A stretch of DNA of 64,000 bases from assembly GCA_013398055.1 (NCBI GenBank), contig VZRS01008362.1, positions 124,001-188,000 of the forward strand. Reading direction: 5' to 3'. The notes under the pieces were generated by a model. It saw nothing but the letters and a program-made list of their open reading frames with translations. It searched no databases and was not told the DNA's origin. Numbering within the stretch: the stretch's first letter is position 1; each line of letters begins with the position of its first letter. The translations under genes were made by a program, and so were the position numbers. Source of the DNA: Ifrita kowaldi. Taxonomy: Eukaryota; Chordata; Aves; Passeriformes; Cinclosomatidae. Of the stretch, positions 38,401-50,700 are shown piece after piece.

Positions 38401-41400
38401 TAAATCCAATCCCTGTGGCCTAAATCCCCTTAAATATCACTGTTTTTCTCCTTATCTAATGCCTTTGTTCTCTCAGATTTTAATACTATTTGATAAAGTT
38501 ATCAAATAATCAAACCTTTCCAATTGGCTAGCAAATCATAACCTCATGATTCGTGCATATAATTTTCTAGCAATCATAAATGAGAGTGTTTCAGAAAAAG
38601 ATTTTTTTCTTTTTGTAAAAATGAGTCAAAAATACCTCTTTGAAAAAGTCTGTTACTGGGCTAGTTAATGAACAGCAGCATATATATGCACAATATATAT
38701 ATATTTATTGTGGGAGGATTTACCACAGATCCATCAATCAAAATGCTAAGTACCCCCTGTACCTAAATAGAGCAATTGTTAAAGCCTACCTGTCATTTTC
38801 TCTCCCAACTAAATGAGAATAACAGATGCATCTAGGAAATTGTCCAAATTATTATCTTTTTAAGTGGACTTTATTGGCTTTCATTACATGTGAAATTCCC
38901 AAATCTCAGTTTATCTGAGCCATTACAGTTTAACTATTATTTAAAATTAAGGTAAACCAAATACATCAAATTTTTTTTGTTATTCTTCTAAACAAATATC
39001 TAGTCAGGTTTACTAGCAGGCTAGTAGTCCTTGCTAGGTAAGGCTAATCCTTACTAGCAGGCTTCTCACACGAACTGATTCCCTTAGGGACTATGATCAC
39101 CAAAATATCAGTATTCCAGGGTCTCACAGTGGGATTGCTTCCTGTGTGATAGTGTCTTGATTTTTTCCTCCTGTCCAAAGACTGAGATAGAAGTCAAACC
39201 ATGGCATAATATCTAGGCCTGAAATACACGGATTCAAAATTCACTGTTGGAGTGAGCTGAGAAAACACATAGAAACACATTACTGTCATCCTACAAAGTC
39301 ATTCGGGGTCTTCAGTCTGCCTGTAGCAACACAAAGCACTCTGGGCTCCAGGTATGAGCTTTCACTTGGACAGTTTGGGGCACAAAAAGCAGCACAAGCC
39401 AATCTAACTGCTATTTTCTAACTGGAAATGGAAAATGCCCTTTAGCATCTGTAGAGTTGAAATAAGAAATACACCTTCTTTAATAAAATAGCCAGGGAAT
39501 CTGAACTATCTGGTCCTTGTGTGGTGATAAGTGAACCTTTTCCATATTCCATATTTAGACAGAGCTGCCAAGAAAGGACATCTGTGGCTGAACTTGGTCA
39601 GATTAAAGGGCCATTTAGTCTAGGGTACTGTCTCCAGAAACGACTAATAGTAATGATTTAACCAATAAAGATTATTTGAATAGATAATAAAAACAGGATA
39701 GAGTGATATTTCCTATATTGGCAGCCTCTCACCCCAATTACCCAAGGCAAGGATTTTTCTGACCTGGAAGAATATCTTTACCACGTGATTGAATTTTCAA
39801 GAAGTATTTTATTCCTTTAGTTAATTTCATTATTTTTAAAGTGCACTTTTACCTAAATGACATTCTGGGGCAAAGAGTTCTGGGATTAATTTTTACATTA
39901 TGCTAAAAAAATTATCTCAATTTTGTTTTAATAAAATTATAGAAATTACAAAGAATTGCCTTTTCTCAAGACTTGGGTTCAGGTATAAATGTCAAAGCAG
40001 AGAGTGGATTACATAATGGAATAGTTGAAAATTACCTACCAGAACTTGTCAAGACCTTTCAGTTACAAACACATAGCAACAAACTACTCCTAGTGTCTCT
40101 TTGGGTTATGATTCTCATAGAGCAGTCTACACTTACGTATATCCTTTACTGTGATAGACATTTTTGAAACAAAGTTGGGGGTTTCTGGCCTTAAAACAAC
40201 AAAGAATCCTCAAGATTTCCTGTTCTTTTAATGCACCCATATAAGCAACCTATCTGATTTTGCAAGCAGCTATTTCAACTCCGAGGTTACAATAGCTGCA
40301 TATTAATTTAGCAAATTATACATATATGTATAAACCTTAGTGGAATTAATCATATCATAATGACATATTATAAACAGGCTGAACTTTGCTAATACATTAA
40401 AACAACATTATCAGGTTGACAATTAAGAGGTTTTGAAAAAAAAAAAAAGAAATTTCCAAAACCCTCACATGTGCAACTGTCCTCATGATTTGAAGTACTT
40501 TCTGACAAGACAATTTTTGGAAGGTCTTTCCTTCCAAGTGTAATTTCTGTAGAACTTTGCTATATTAAAAAAAATTACAAGACTGTCATAAATTGGTTGT
40601 AGCAATTTTTCATATTCCCCCCCAGACCAGTTCTGTAAAGTGAAATTTCAAGGCTCATCGTGAAATGAAGTTTTAAAGGGATAGGACATCACACATGTGG
40701 GTGAAAGGAGGAAAAGTCAGTGTGCACCCTGACACTCTGAACTCTTCATCCTACGTGCCCCATATCACAGACCAGCCAGCTAGGGCAAGTGACAACCCTC
40801 ATCCCAAAGTCTTTTCCTGTTGAGTTCTGCAGCTGCTTTTCCTCCTAGATGGAAATCTGTGAAATCCAAAACCCTCTTGCTGCTGCTGCGGATACTCCTG
40901 CTTTGTCAATCCTCCTTTCACCAGAAGGAAAAGAGAAGAGTGAAACAGCATCTCTGAGGAGCTGCTCCACCACTCATCTGGAGAGAGAGATAAAGAGCAG
41001 CAAGACACTTTCATCTTAACTATTTATATCAATGGTTGACACATATTTTAGAGCTTGATAGTACCCATGAAATATTCAAGGGATTTATTGACACCTTTCC
41101 TTTGTTGCACACTTCAATCTATCTTAGAGTATTTTATGAGTTTGATTTTTACCCACCTACCTTTGTGTGCCCTCACAGGTGCAAGAAAGACTGCTTATAA
41201 TAAAATTCTTAAGGTACATGTAGGAAAACTTGATGTTACTAAGACCTTTTTACTTAAAGATATGCTGTTAAGTCCATGTTTTACTATTGCATGACTGCAT
41301 AGCCTAATTTCTTATCTGGACTTTGTGTAAATACTTATTTTGCTTTTTTAGGTACTGATCTCATGAACTGGAACTTTCAAAAAAACTAAACAGAGAAAAA

Positions 41401-42376
41401 ATATATTATGCATTTTTTATTTTGGAATCTTGAGAGAAAAGGGAACTTTTTATATAAAGTTAAACTGCCAGTGCTTCAAATTAATTATTTCAGCTTCCTA
41501 CACTAATCTAGAGAAGGTAGTCTGTAATCCTTCAAGGCAATAAAGCCCATCCACACTCTAAACACTGAACTGAATAGATTACTAAAAATCAAAACCAATC
41601 AAAGCTAGCTACTCATCAGAGCTGATGCTCATGAAGTATTAGCTGTTCCTGCTCTTGTAAGGTTCACAGACACTCACGTTGTCATGTCTATGAACAGCGT
41701 TCAGATCCAAGGCTTTGGATTTAATCTCACCATACTTTGAAGAAATTCAGATTTTTCAAAGCTTGCCACTTTTATGGTTATGTGACCTAGTTATGCTCAA
41801 GTGACAAAAAACATGCTGCTCATGAAGAATTTAGAAGCCTCTGTTGTACGAATCACTGGAACTCTTGGCTTTGCCCCCACGTTTATTTGCTGCAGGGGAC
41901 TATAACTCCCAGCTACAGCTATATCTGCATACACAGCTCTCTGCCTTGGAAGAGTGCTAAAAGTTGTGACTATAACAACAGCTGACATCCTTGGAGGTTG
42001 ATTTAGATTTTGGGTTCTCCTGGTGAGTTAATCCAGGCCACCTGAAAAGGAATTTTCTAGTGCTTATACCAGCTTTTGATATATTTTACATGCCTTGTTG
42101 TACACCAATCTCAAAATAAAAAAATCAGGTTTTGGTCACTTCTAAGAAGAGGTCACAGAGACATTGTTCTAGAAGAGGATTTTTTTGCCACAACTTTTGG
42201 GCAGTTTCAAAATGAGCACCAATGTGAGCATAGACGTGGCGTTGTTTTATTACTGCTATTATGGCTTTTTTACTCTAAATGCATTTCAAAATATATTTGT
42301 CTTTCTAGGATTCCATTTCTTGGATAACAACTTTTGCATTGCTGATTCAAGTCATGGAGTTATTGTTAGTTTTTGT
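38401..42376. other. AT-rich gene-free stretch with small repeats
   Basis: A 12-bp palindrome (GCATATATATGC) lies at 38678-38689, followed by a short (AT)n run to about 38705. The 13-bp word TTACTAGCAGGCT occurs at 39010-39022 and 39051-39063. A 12-A run lies near 40437. No exons were recognised. Confidence 0.55.
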
Positions 42377-42408
42377 GGGTTTTGGGGTAGGGTTTTTTGG
42401 GTTTGGGG
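42377..42408 (+). repeat. TG-rich G-quadruplex motif
   Basis: Five G-runs, GGG at 42377, GGGG at 42384, GGG at 42390, GGG at 42399 and GGGG at 42405, are separated by loops of 4, 2, 6 and 3 bases. This satisfies the usual G3+N1-7 pattern with one spare run. The run-and-T spacing resembles telomeric DNA loosely but is not a TTAGGG array. Confidence 0.7.
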
Positions 42409-45400
42409 TTTTTTAGGAATTCATAACTGTCCGTTTTCATTTGGTGGCTAATCCATTTCTCTCTCCAGAAATAGAAGGTAATATATTTGTTGCAATATGA
42501 ACCTTGTTGTTAGAAAAAGAAACGCCAAGTTAATCATGTAAAGAAATCAACTTCACTCTTTCTTAAACTGATTTTACAGTTGAATGGCTTCAAATGTAGT
42601 GTAAACAAAGCTCCGTGACAAATCTATCATCTGCTATAATGCATTATGCAAGTCAATGTACAGTAAATGTAAGCTATGAGGGAAAAGTTTGGTAGTAACT
42701 ATTTTTCCCTGGAGAAATTACAGGTACAGATGTTAAAATAAGCAAATTTCTAAGAGAGGGCTTTTTTTCTATTGCCTTGCGTTCACTGATAAACATCTAA
42801 AGGGAATAATACCTGATGTTGGTACTTAAACAGAACAGAAGTCCTCGTGCAGAAGAGTTTAGCTTCTAGCGTGTCCTTCATGAAACTGTATCATAACAGA
42901 AGATGTATATTTTGTGATGCTGTTTCAGCAAAATACTTCAATATTCCAAACTACAAGCCAAGAAAATATTTTTGAAAGAGCAAATTTGAAATAAAAATAA
43001 ATAAAATGATCTAATCTAGTATGAAAATTATAAAACTAACTTAATAAGTATTTCCCTCTTTAAATTTACAGTTAGACCCCAAGATCCTTCAAACCTTATT
43101 TAATTTGTATATCATTCATTGTCCATCTGCTGTAATTCCAATTTCTTCTTTGCCATCTGGTTTTCTAATGCTGTATCTACCACAAATTTTTCTGCATGTA
43201 AGACCTCTAAATTGTAGCTGATTGATTAAAGCATATTACAAAATAAATATGTTTAGGCTTTTCCTAAGAGCTAGCTCACTGCTTAAAATTAATTATACAC
43301 CCTAAATAACCCTTGGTAGCTGATAGGGTGAATAATGAGTGTAGAGTTGACTCCTGCAAAGAAGGGAAGAAAAGAAGAAGCTGCAGCAAAAGACACAACC
43401 AGAGAAATCAAAGGAGAGGTCTCAGAAAGGTTGCAAAAAGAAAAGATAAATCCCAAAGCAGTCCAGCAGAATGGAGATACTGACGAGAATACATGACTGG
43501 GAGGAAATTTGACAGTCCCAGAATGTGCCGTGTAGTGTGATAAGAGAAGCAGCAGCAGCTGGTGCATGTTAAACAGCACTTTACCCTGCAATTGGTCCTA
43601 CTAATTTTAATAGGACAGATTTCTTTTCACTGCTGTCTCATAATCTGTGCTTTGTGATGTATCCAACATTTTTGCCTCTTCACACAGCCCAGGACTCTTA
43701 GACTGTTCCAGTTGTCTGTCTCAGCTGCTGTGATTTTTGTCTCTCTAACTGTTGCATGCTTTCCCCAACAGACACTCCAACTCGTTCAATTCAACAGCTG
43801 CTACAAACACTTCTATTTCTGGCACAGCAGCCCAACAGTTTCAAGAGGTTTAGTCAAAGAGTAGGTGGGTCAGGATCTATATTTCTGTGCAATGCAACAC
43901 ACATCTGATCTTTCACAATGCTTGGGGTGGGACAAAAAAGACTCTTCTGTTTTGTAAGGGTCCTGAAAACGCATTCTAATTTTGGCTGCTGTATCTTCAT
44001 TTCTGTGAAGGTACTCATCCAAAGATGTGTAAGTCATTGCAAAGTGGCATAAACACATTATTTGCCTGACTGGGCATGTAAATAGGCAATGGGATAGTGA
44101 ACAGACTGTCAGCCTGCTTTCTAGGAGTGTTAAATGAAAATAAAGCTCTGAATTGAGAGAAGCACAGTACCACACCAGTAGTTACCCATTGTAGAGATAC
44201 TCAGGAAGGAAGTAAAGGAGCATTATAAAGGTTAAAGAGTCCAGAGATTACATAGAAAAACTTTTAAGGGAGACATTCAGAAAGAACACTTAATGTGAGC
44301 ATAAGGAAAGGTTGGGGTTTTTTCCCAGAATTAGGCCAGTTACTCTAGAAGGACATTCAGATCTCTGGTTTCTACCTCTATCACTTGAAAAGCACTAAAA
44401 CAAAACCCAAAACCTCCTCCTGTTCCTCGCTGCAACATCTCACTAACAAATTCCATTTAGCTGTCTCAAAAAATGAAGTTAAAACTACTCATTTCAAACA
44501 ACTTACACTCCTAAAGAAAGACTTTCTGACTAGAAATGCTGATGACAATGAAACTGCATTCTGCTACCTTTTCTCATGTTACTTAGCACTTTGTCAACAA
44601 TCCCTGTTGGAAGTTTTTTCATGGAGAGTACGAAGGCTGTTTTTAAGAGCTTTTATTTCCCCCTGATTTCTTCTGTGATAAAAATGCATATAGATAGCTT
44701 ACAACAACGCACAAGTCCACACAAAGCATTAAACCAGATTTTTTTTTTTTTTTTTGCAGATTATAAGCAAGAAAACGAGATAACACACTAAATTGCTCCA
44801 GGGAAACAACAATCATCATATGACACTTACTGTACTCATCTTAAAGTATTTTTTTCTGCAGCAATCACCTCATGCAAGAAAGCTTGCATCAGAGGAGATG
44901 CTCATTTACACTTGAACAGCAGTCTAAGCCAGATACACTGAACGCACAATTTTGGTTTGGAATGGCAATATTAGTCAAAAAGGAAGAAAATATTTCTGCT
45001 CAATGAAAGACTAAGTTTGCATCATGGTGCAACAGAGCTCAGTATTTCTGGTGTCAACCTGTCCAGCTGAGACATGCACTGAGATCTTCCCATTTTAGGG
45101 GATGGAAAAGAAAGGGGCAGATTGAAATGCCTCAATGATGCTAAACTGCATCATTCAGACACAATTACAGCTGGTATAAGATCTTTCCAAAAACTTTAAT
45201 CATGCTGGCATACGTACACATACAGCTGAAAGTTTCTTTTAATTGTCCCTTGAAACTCAAATGTTCAGTCACAACACAATTAGGTAGATTATATTAAAAT
45301 ATTTTTAGCAAAATATTGTGTAAAACTTACCAGACTATTCCATAGTCCAAACCAAGAGCATATTATTATTTTTACCTGCAAAGAAACCCCCTGCTTGCAG

Positions 45401-47705
45401 AGGTGCTATTTACACACACTCATTAAGTGCTTCTTTCAAATTCAAAGCATATTTATGAGCCAAATTTTAGAGCAAAATTGCAGTGTTAGGTACACAACAC
45501 TTTCCTCTTGGGCTGGGGAGAGACTGATCCTTTTTGATGCCAATAAACTTTAGTTTAATGAACTGGCATTTGCCAAACATTCACCAAATATTTTCAGGAG
45601 TGGAAGAAAGCAACAAACCTTAAAATTTAGAGAAAACAAAGTTGCAAAAAGACGCATAATTCTATTAAAATTTCATGCTTCAGAGACATGATGTAGTAAA
45701 TATACTTCTGGATTAAATTCTTGATTTAATAAATTAAGTATCCCAACCTTTCATGCACATATATGAAAAAGATAGGATTTCCCTTGATGCATTTGTTTTC
45801 TTACTCAGAATCCCTTACCCAAAACACAGGATCAGTACATGTTCATCGTCCTATAAAATCACACAAAAATTTACCTTCATATTTATGTTCCAGATCATGT
45901 CTGTCCTGATTAAGTGTTAGAAACAAATAGAAAGAGGTGCAAGTACCAAAAATAGAGTACTGCATATATTTCTGCAGAGTTCTACTGCCATTTCCAGCAA
46001 CATATTGTTTCAAAAACTTCATCTACTTTTCCAATTTCTGTAATAAAATAGAGTGGTATGGATTGAAAAACTGAACTTCCCTGTCCCACCGACTCACAGT
46101 TTATGATAAAGAGCTCCTGGGATACTAATTAATTCACAGATGAATCTGATCAGTGCAGCTGCTGGACTGCAGACCCCTGTCTTGTACGAAAGGGGTACTT
46201 TCATGAAAGTAGAAAACACTGGATGGGGGAATAAAATGCATCCTTTGGTTTCTACTCCATTAAAAGATATGGATGTGTCATCCAGAACAATTTGCCATCA
46301 ACTCACCTCTACTGATAGCTTGATACAGATCTACGACGTCTACAGGCCAATGATACATGAGCTAAATTATAAATAATAAATCACATTGAAATACATTCAG
46401 GCAATAAATGCACATGTTTACACAGAAAACATTTACTGAAAAACATTAAGTACTAGTAACTAAATCGTATTTTCCCATTCTTTAACAACACCTGGATCAA
46501 AGAAAATGCACACTATGACTAAGCTCTTGGTTTTGAAGGTTAGAATGGATTTGGCAGTAAGGGTCAATGACACCTGGCACTTGTTTACTCTTGAAATCTC
46601 TTTAACCAGATGCAATCACTGCTGGCTCTAACTTCTTCACTATTCGAAACTCCTGCACTGCCACAGTGACTGCAACATGTTCATAGTTTGTTGGGACCTG
46701 AGATCTCTCAGCTGTTTTTCATCTCATTATATTCCTGGCTTTTTCTCCCCATAATATTTTGAATGTCTGTCCTTTCATTATTCCCTTCACACAAAAGAAA
46801 ATTTATTCTGTCCAAAAATCTGGGTGATCTTTTGGATGGCCAGATTACTTCAGGGGGATGGAAATTTTACTCCAATCTATCACCAAAATTCAGAAAATAG
46901 TTTTCTGACTCCCTTGAACCGCCTATAACTTCAGTGTTATCGATTAGTTGGAATCCTCATGGCAAAGGTTAATGTAACAAGGATGCAGAGAGCAGAACTG
47001 CATCTTCATTGCCTAGACTAGAAAATAACTGAATTTTCCTGCTTATCACAATTGGATAACGCTAACAAAAGCTGCCCTAAACTGGCTTTATTATCAAAAC
47101 AGAAAGAAACAGAGAGAATGATAGCATGAAAACAGAGGAGAAAAAACCAAACACGCTGAACTCAATATAAACAGACAGTGAAGTTCAGATCAATTCCCTG
47201 GCTAGAGGTGCTGAGGGACAGATGTCTGAATTTGGCTGATCAGAATGAAGGAAATTGACACAAGGAGCAAAATATCTAAAAGTGTAACAGATTTAAGAGC
47301 AGAATTCTTTTCATTAAGGGCATCCATTGCAGGGTATCAAAGCACTCTTCCTGTCATTGCTCCACCTTATAATCCCATCTGATACAAAGCAAAGTGCTAA
47401 CTATTAAAAATTAACTAATTTATTCTGAACATATTCCTTCTTTCATCTCTGTTTTTAACTTTGCTATTAAAAGCTTTTACACACTTTTTCACTTGACATT
47501 AAGCTTCCATTTCTTCTCTCCAGAGTTATGGTAGCTCCCCATGTGATGCATAGATATGTTCGAGTCAGTGCACATTTTGAAACTGCAAATCACATAATGC
47601 AATACTCTTAGCACACGCTTTCCTTGACATTTTGTTCTTGCATGTGAAGCAAAAAGCTCCCAGGGGCCATTTTTGCCATTGAATACCAAAAAAGGTAAAA
47701 AAAAA
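42409..47705. other. AT-rich stretch, no established gene
   Basis: Contains the candidate exon at 43772-43864 (listed separately). A 16-T run followed by GCAG near 44741-44760 resembles a strong splice acceptor but has no convincing donor downstream. No transposon was recognised. Confidence 0.5.
43772..43864 (+). other. Candidate internal exon (93 bp)
   Basis: A pyrimidine-rich tract leads to an acceptor, TTTCCCCAACAG, ending at 43771. A possible donor, AG|GTGGGT, begins at 43865. The segment is unusually stop-poor. The frame starting at 43774 is open through the whole segment and beyond, and its translation includes the amphipathic stretch SIQQLLQTLLFLAQQ. The other two frames stay open for about 26-30 codons. 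No protein family was recognised and no partner exon is visible. It could be a coding exon, a non-coding RNA exon or chance. Confidence 0.15.
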
Positions 47706-47722
47706 NNNNNNNNNNNNNNNNN
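47706..47722. other. Assembly gap (17 N)
   Basis: Seventeen ambiguous bases between an A-run and a short unique segment that itself leads into a 37-A tract. The gap lies in a homopolymer-prone region and its length may not be real. Confidence 0.95.
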
Positions 47723-47747
47723 GAGTGGGATATGTTTCAATGAAAAA

Positions 47748-47748
<1 letters not shown>

Positions 47749-47785
<37 letters not shown>
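47749..47785 (+). repeat. Poly(A) tract, 37 nt
   Basis: Thirty-seven consecutive A lie 26 bp downstream of the N gap. No retrocopy or LINE end was recognised upstream. As with the tract at 21907, this looks like a long A microsatellite that disrupted assembly. Confidence 0.8.
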
Positions 47786-47787
<2 letters not shown>

Positions 47788-50700
47788 AAAGAAAATTATT
47801 AAGTTACAGACAACATAAAACTCGCAATGCAGTGTCACTTGTCCCAGAATGACGATTACAAGTGCTGTGGGAAAACTGTCAAAGCAAAGAATTTACTGAA
47901 AATTTCAGTACAGTTTGTACTAAATTTCAAACTTCAAGCAATTTATTTAGTTATTTAAAAGATATATTAAAATAGAAAACATTCAGTAGCAATAAAAAAT
48001 TATACAGTTTTCACTGAATATTGACTTTTCTTGGGTGGTTTTCTCTAACTTTTAGATATTTATCTCTTTTTTTTTAAATATATTGAAATGAAAATTAAAA
48101 CCCCTTCAAATACCTCTGAAATCCAGTACCTAAAAATATATATGCCTGTGCTGTTCCACACAAAAAGATGTTCAAACTCACTTGCTACCATAATTGAGTT
48201 ACATCATGCTTCATAAAATGTTGCAATCACTTCAATAACTTTTTCATTTTATTTTAGAAGCATTGAAACAGAACCCCTTTTGTACAAAAAATTTCGGTTT
48301 CACTTTCATGCAGAGGATCCAATACAAAGGTAGAAAGTTAAGAAATCAGCATATTAACAAATTAGCTGCTTTGCAGAGTGGTTGCACAAAACACTAGAGG
48401 ATCAAGTTCCACTCAACAATTCATTTTCAGTTTGGTGACAAATCAAAATATACAATTCCTTTTACATCACATTTTGATTTCAATCTACTTACACACAAGT
48501 AGAAATATTCTTGCTAGAAATACGTCAGATCAAGGTTTAGATGTGCATATTGATATAGGAATAATTTGAGACATATCTTTATTAGAGGAAAAAATACATA
48601 TGTTTGCAATAGCAATGGCAAACGATGTGTTTTTGTGGAAAATTCTTGCCATCTGGAAGGGTGCTAAATGAACTGTTTGCTAGGTTAGTGTTTTGTTTTG
48701 TTGATAGCCAGAGCACTTAATTTCTCTCTTTGGCATTTATTGTTCTTTGCAAATTGCTTTCCTCAGTCACTATAACAATTCATTCTAACACTACTTAAAT
48801 ATATATTCTCACTTGTGATTGGAAAACATTGACAAAAAAAAGAATAAATGAATCATTACAAATTCCTCCAGGTGGTTAGGATGGAATTTAGTCTCCTTTA
48901 TCAGGGTTCAGTTGCCTGCTAGAAATACAGCAAGTAAAATTTAGCACAAAGAAAACAACTTCAAATGTTTATCTTTGGCTTAATAATAATCTTCAGGCCA
49001 GATGACACACTGTTAACATGGTAAGTGGGCCACTGTATTGATTACAAAATCAAAAGAAAATTATATACACTTACATAGACTTGACCTGTATTTACACTCG
49101 CCATTAAATGCTTTCTGTGGAAAAGAAGAAACCATTGGGGGAAAACACTCCTATTAAGGAAAAATTGATAATTTAGATAAAACCCAAGTTTGGACAGATG
49201 AGACACATAGCAAAGTTTTTCACATGTGCAGATCTACTACTCAACACTCGAGACCTGAATGAGAGCTTTGACCCAGCACACCTTGGTAGAACACCAGGCC
49301 AAATTTGCGATCTCAAGCCAAAGAACAACCAGATATATTTTCATTCTTTACCTTTGGTACAGGATGCACAAACTATGCTGCTTTACCACTCTCCTTCATG
49401 GATGAGCATGGTTATTTAGCTCCTTGCAGAGTGATACAACTTCAAAAGCAGCACCTTACCCAAGCACTTAATTTTAAGCGCACCATTAATCTAATTGGAA
49501 GCAAATGAATATCAGCACATTTCAGCTTAAATGTTTTACTAAATCCTTTGTTTTAGCTTTTAGAGTTTCTGCAGTGTAGTGGATTACCAGGAAAGGAACA
49601 ATGTAAATTAACACCCATTTTTCTGCAGATGTGGTCCAAGGTAAGTTGCAAGAGCTGGATTTAGTTTTCCACCCCTCCTGCCACCTTTTTCACTCAAATA
49701 TGCAAGGAGTTCTGATGTCTCAAAGCTTGCTGCAAGTGTAATAAATCAGATTTGCAGTTTGATTACAGTAAGTGGCTTCAAATATAATAAATTATTTCAC
49801 AATTAACAGAATTAATGGAACTTGGTATGGATTTCATCTAACTTTATCTGTCTATGCATAGGCATTCTCATCTCAGGGATTCACAACAGCATCATACTCA
49901 TGGTGTAACCAGCTCACATACAATTCTTTGCTTTATCAGGTCAGACTGAAAACACGTGTGGGATTTAGAGTTGCAGCTTCTGTACATTTAGGATTTAGAA
50001 TAGTTGATGTTCTCCTTCAATAGCAAGTAATCATTTTCTAGTCTCATTTCCCGCTCTAAAGCAGAAAAGCTGCAAAATACAACTGGACCAATAAAATACA
50101 GTGATACAGTAATAATGCATGTTTCCAGGTGAAGGGTGGCACATGCAATGTCAAGAGTAAAAATATCTGTAATTCTACTATGTAATAATCTATGTATATT
50201 ATGTCAATATATAAATACATGCTGTCCTACTTATCTCTTTAAAATAAGACAAAAGCTGTTGCATGTTCTAAAAAAATATACTTCCAGACTACCAACATTT
50301 TTAAAGTTTTACAATTAAAAACGGGATTTTATGAAATTATTTTATGCATTTTTAACTCATATTCTGAAATTATATAGCATTCACTTTGAAAAGAAGGATA
50401 ATCTGCAATGCAGCTATAGTAATTTTATTTCTGTCACTAGCTATAAGATGGACTAGTCAAATCTGCCTGAAGAAAATCCCTTTTGGCAATGTTCTCACTC
50501 TGCTCTATTCCTATTCATGCTGTGAAATACATGAGGAAGTAGAATACGGCAAGAAATTAAAAAACAAGCCACACAACTTTGTATTTTAAAGTTCTTGGTC
50601 ACTGTTGTATCTGTAGAATTCTTACCTTTAATTTATCAAAAATCTATACTCAAAATACCTGTAACAAATATGAAGTCAACAAAACAATTATCTGCTTCCC

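Noticed and set aside
43289..43591. 100-codon minus-strand frame with a leucine-rich, signal-peptide-like start
   Set aside because: It starts at TTG, and the leucine run comes from a short CAG/CTG-rich stretch. No downstream domain was recognised.
44741..44762. T16-GCAG, which looks like a very strong splice acceptor
   Set aside because: No credible donor or open segment follows within 150 bp. It is better read as a T homopolymer.
45331..45375. 45-bp minus-strand segment between a GTAAGT-type donor and a TTTCTTTGCAG acceptor
   Set aside because: One frame is open, but the acceptor tract is interrupted by a G-run and the translation is not protein-like. Pairs this weak are common by chance.
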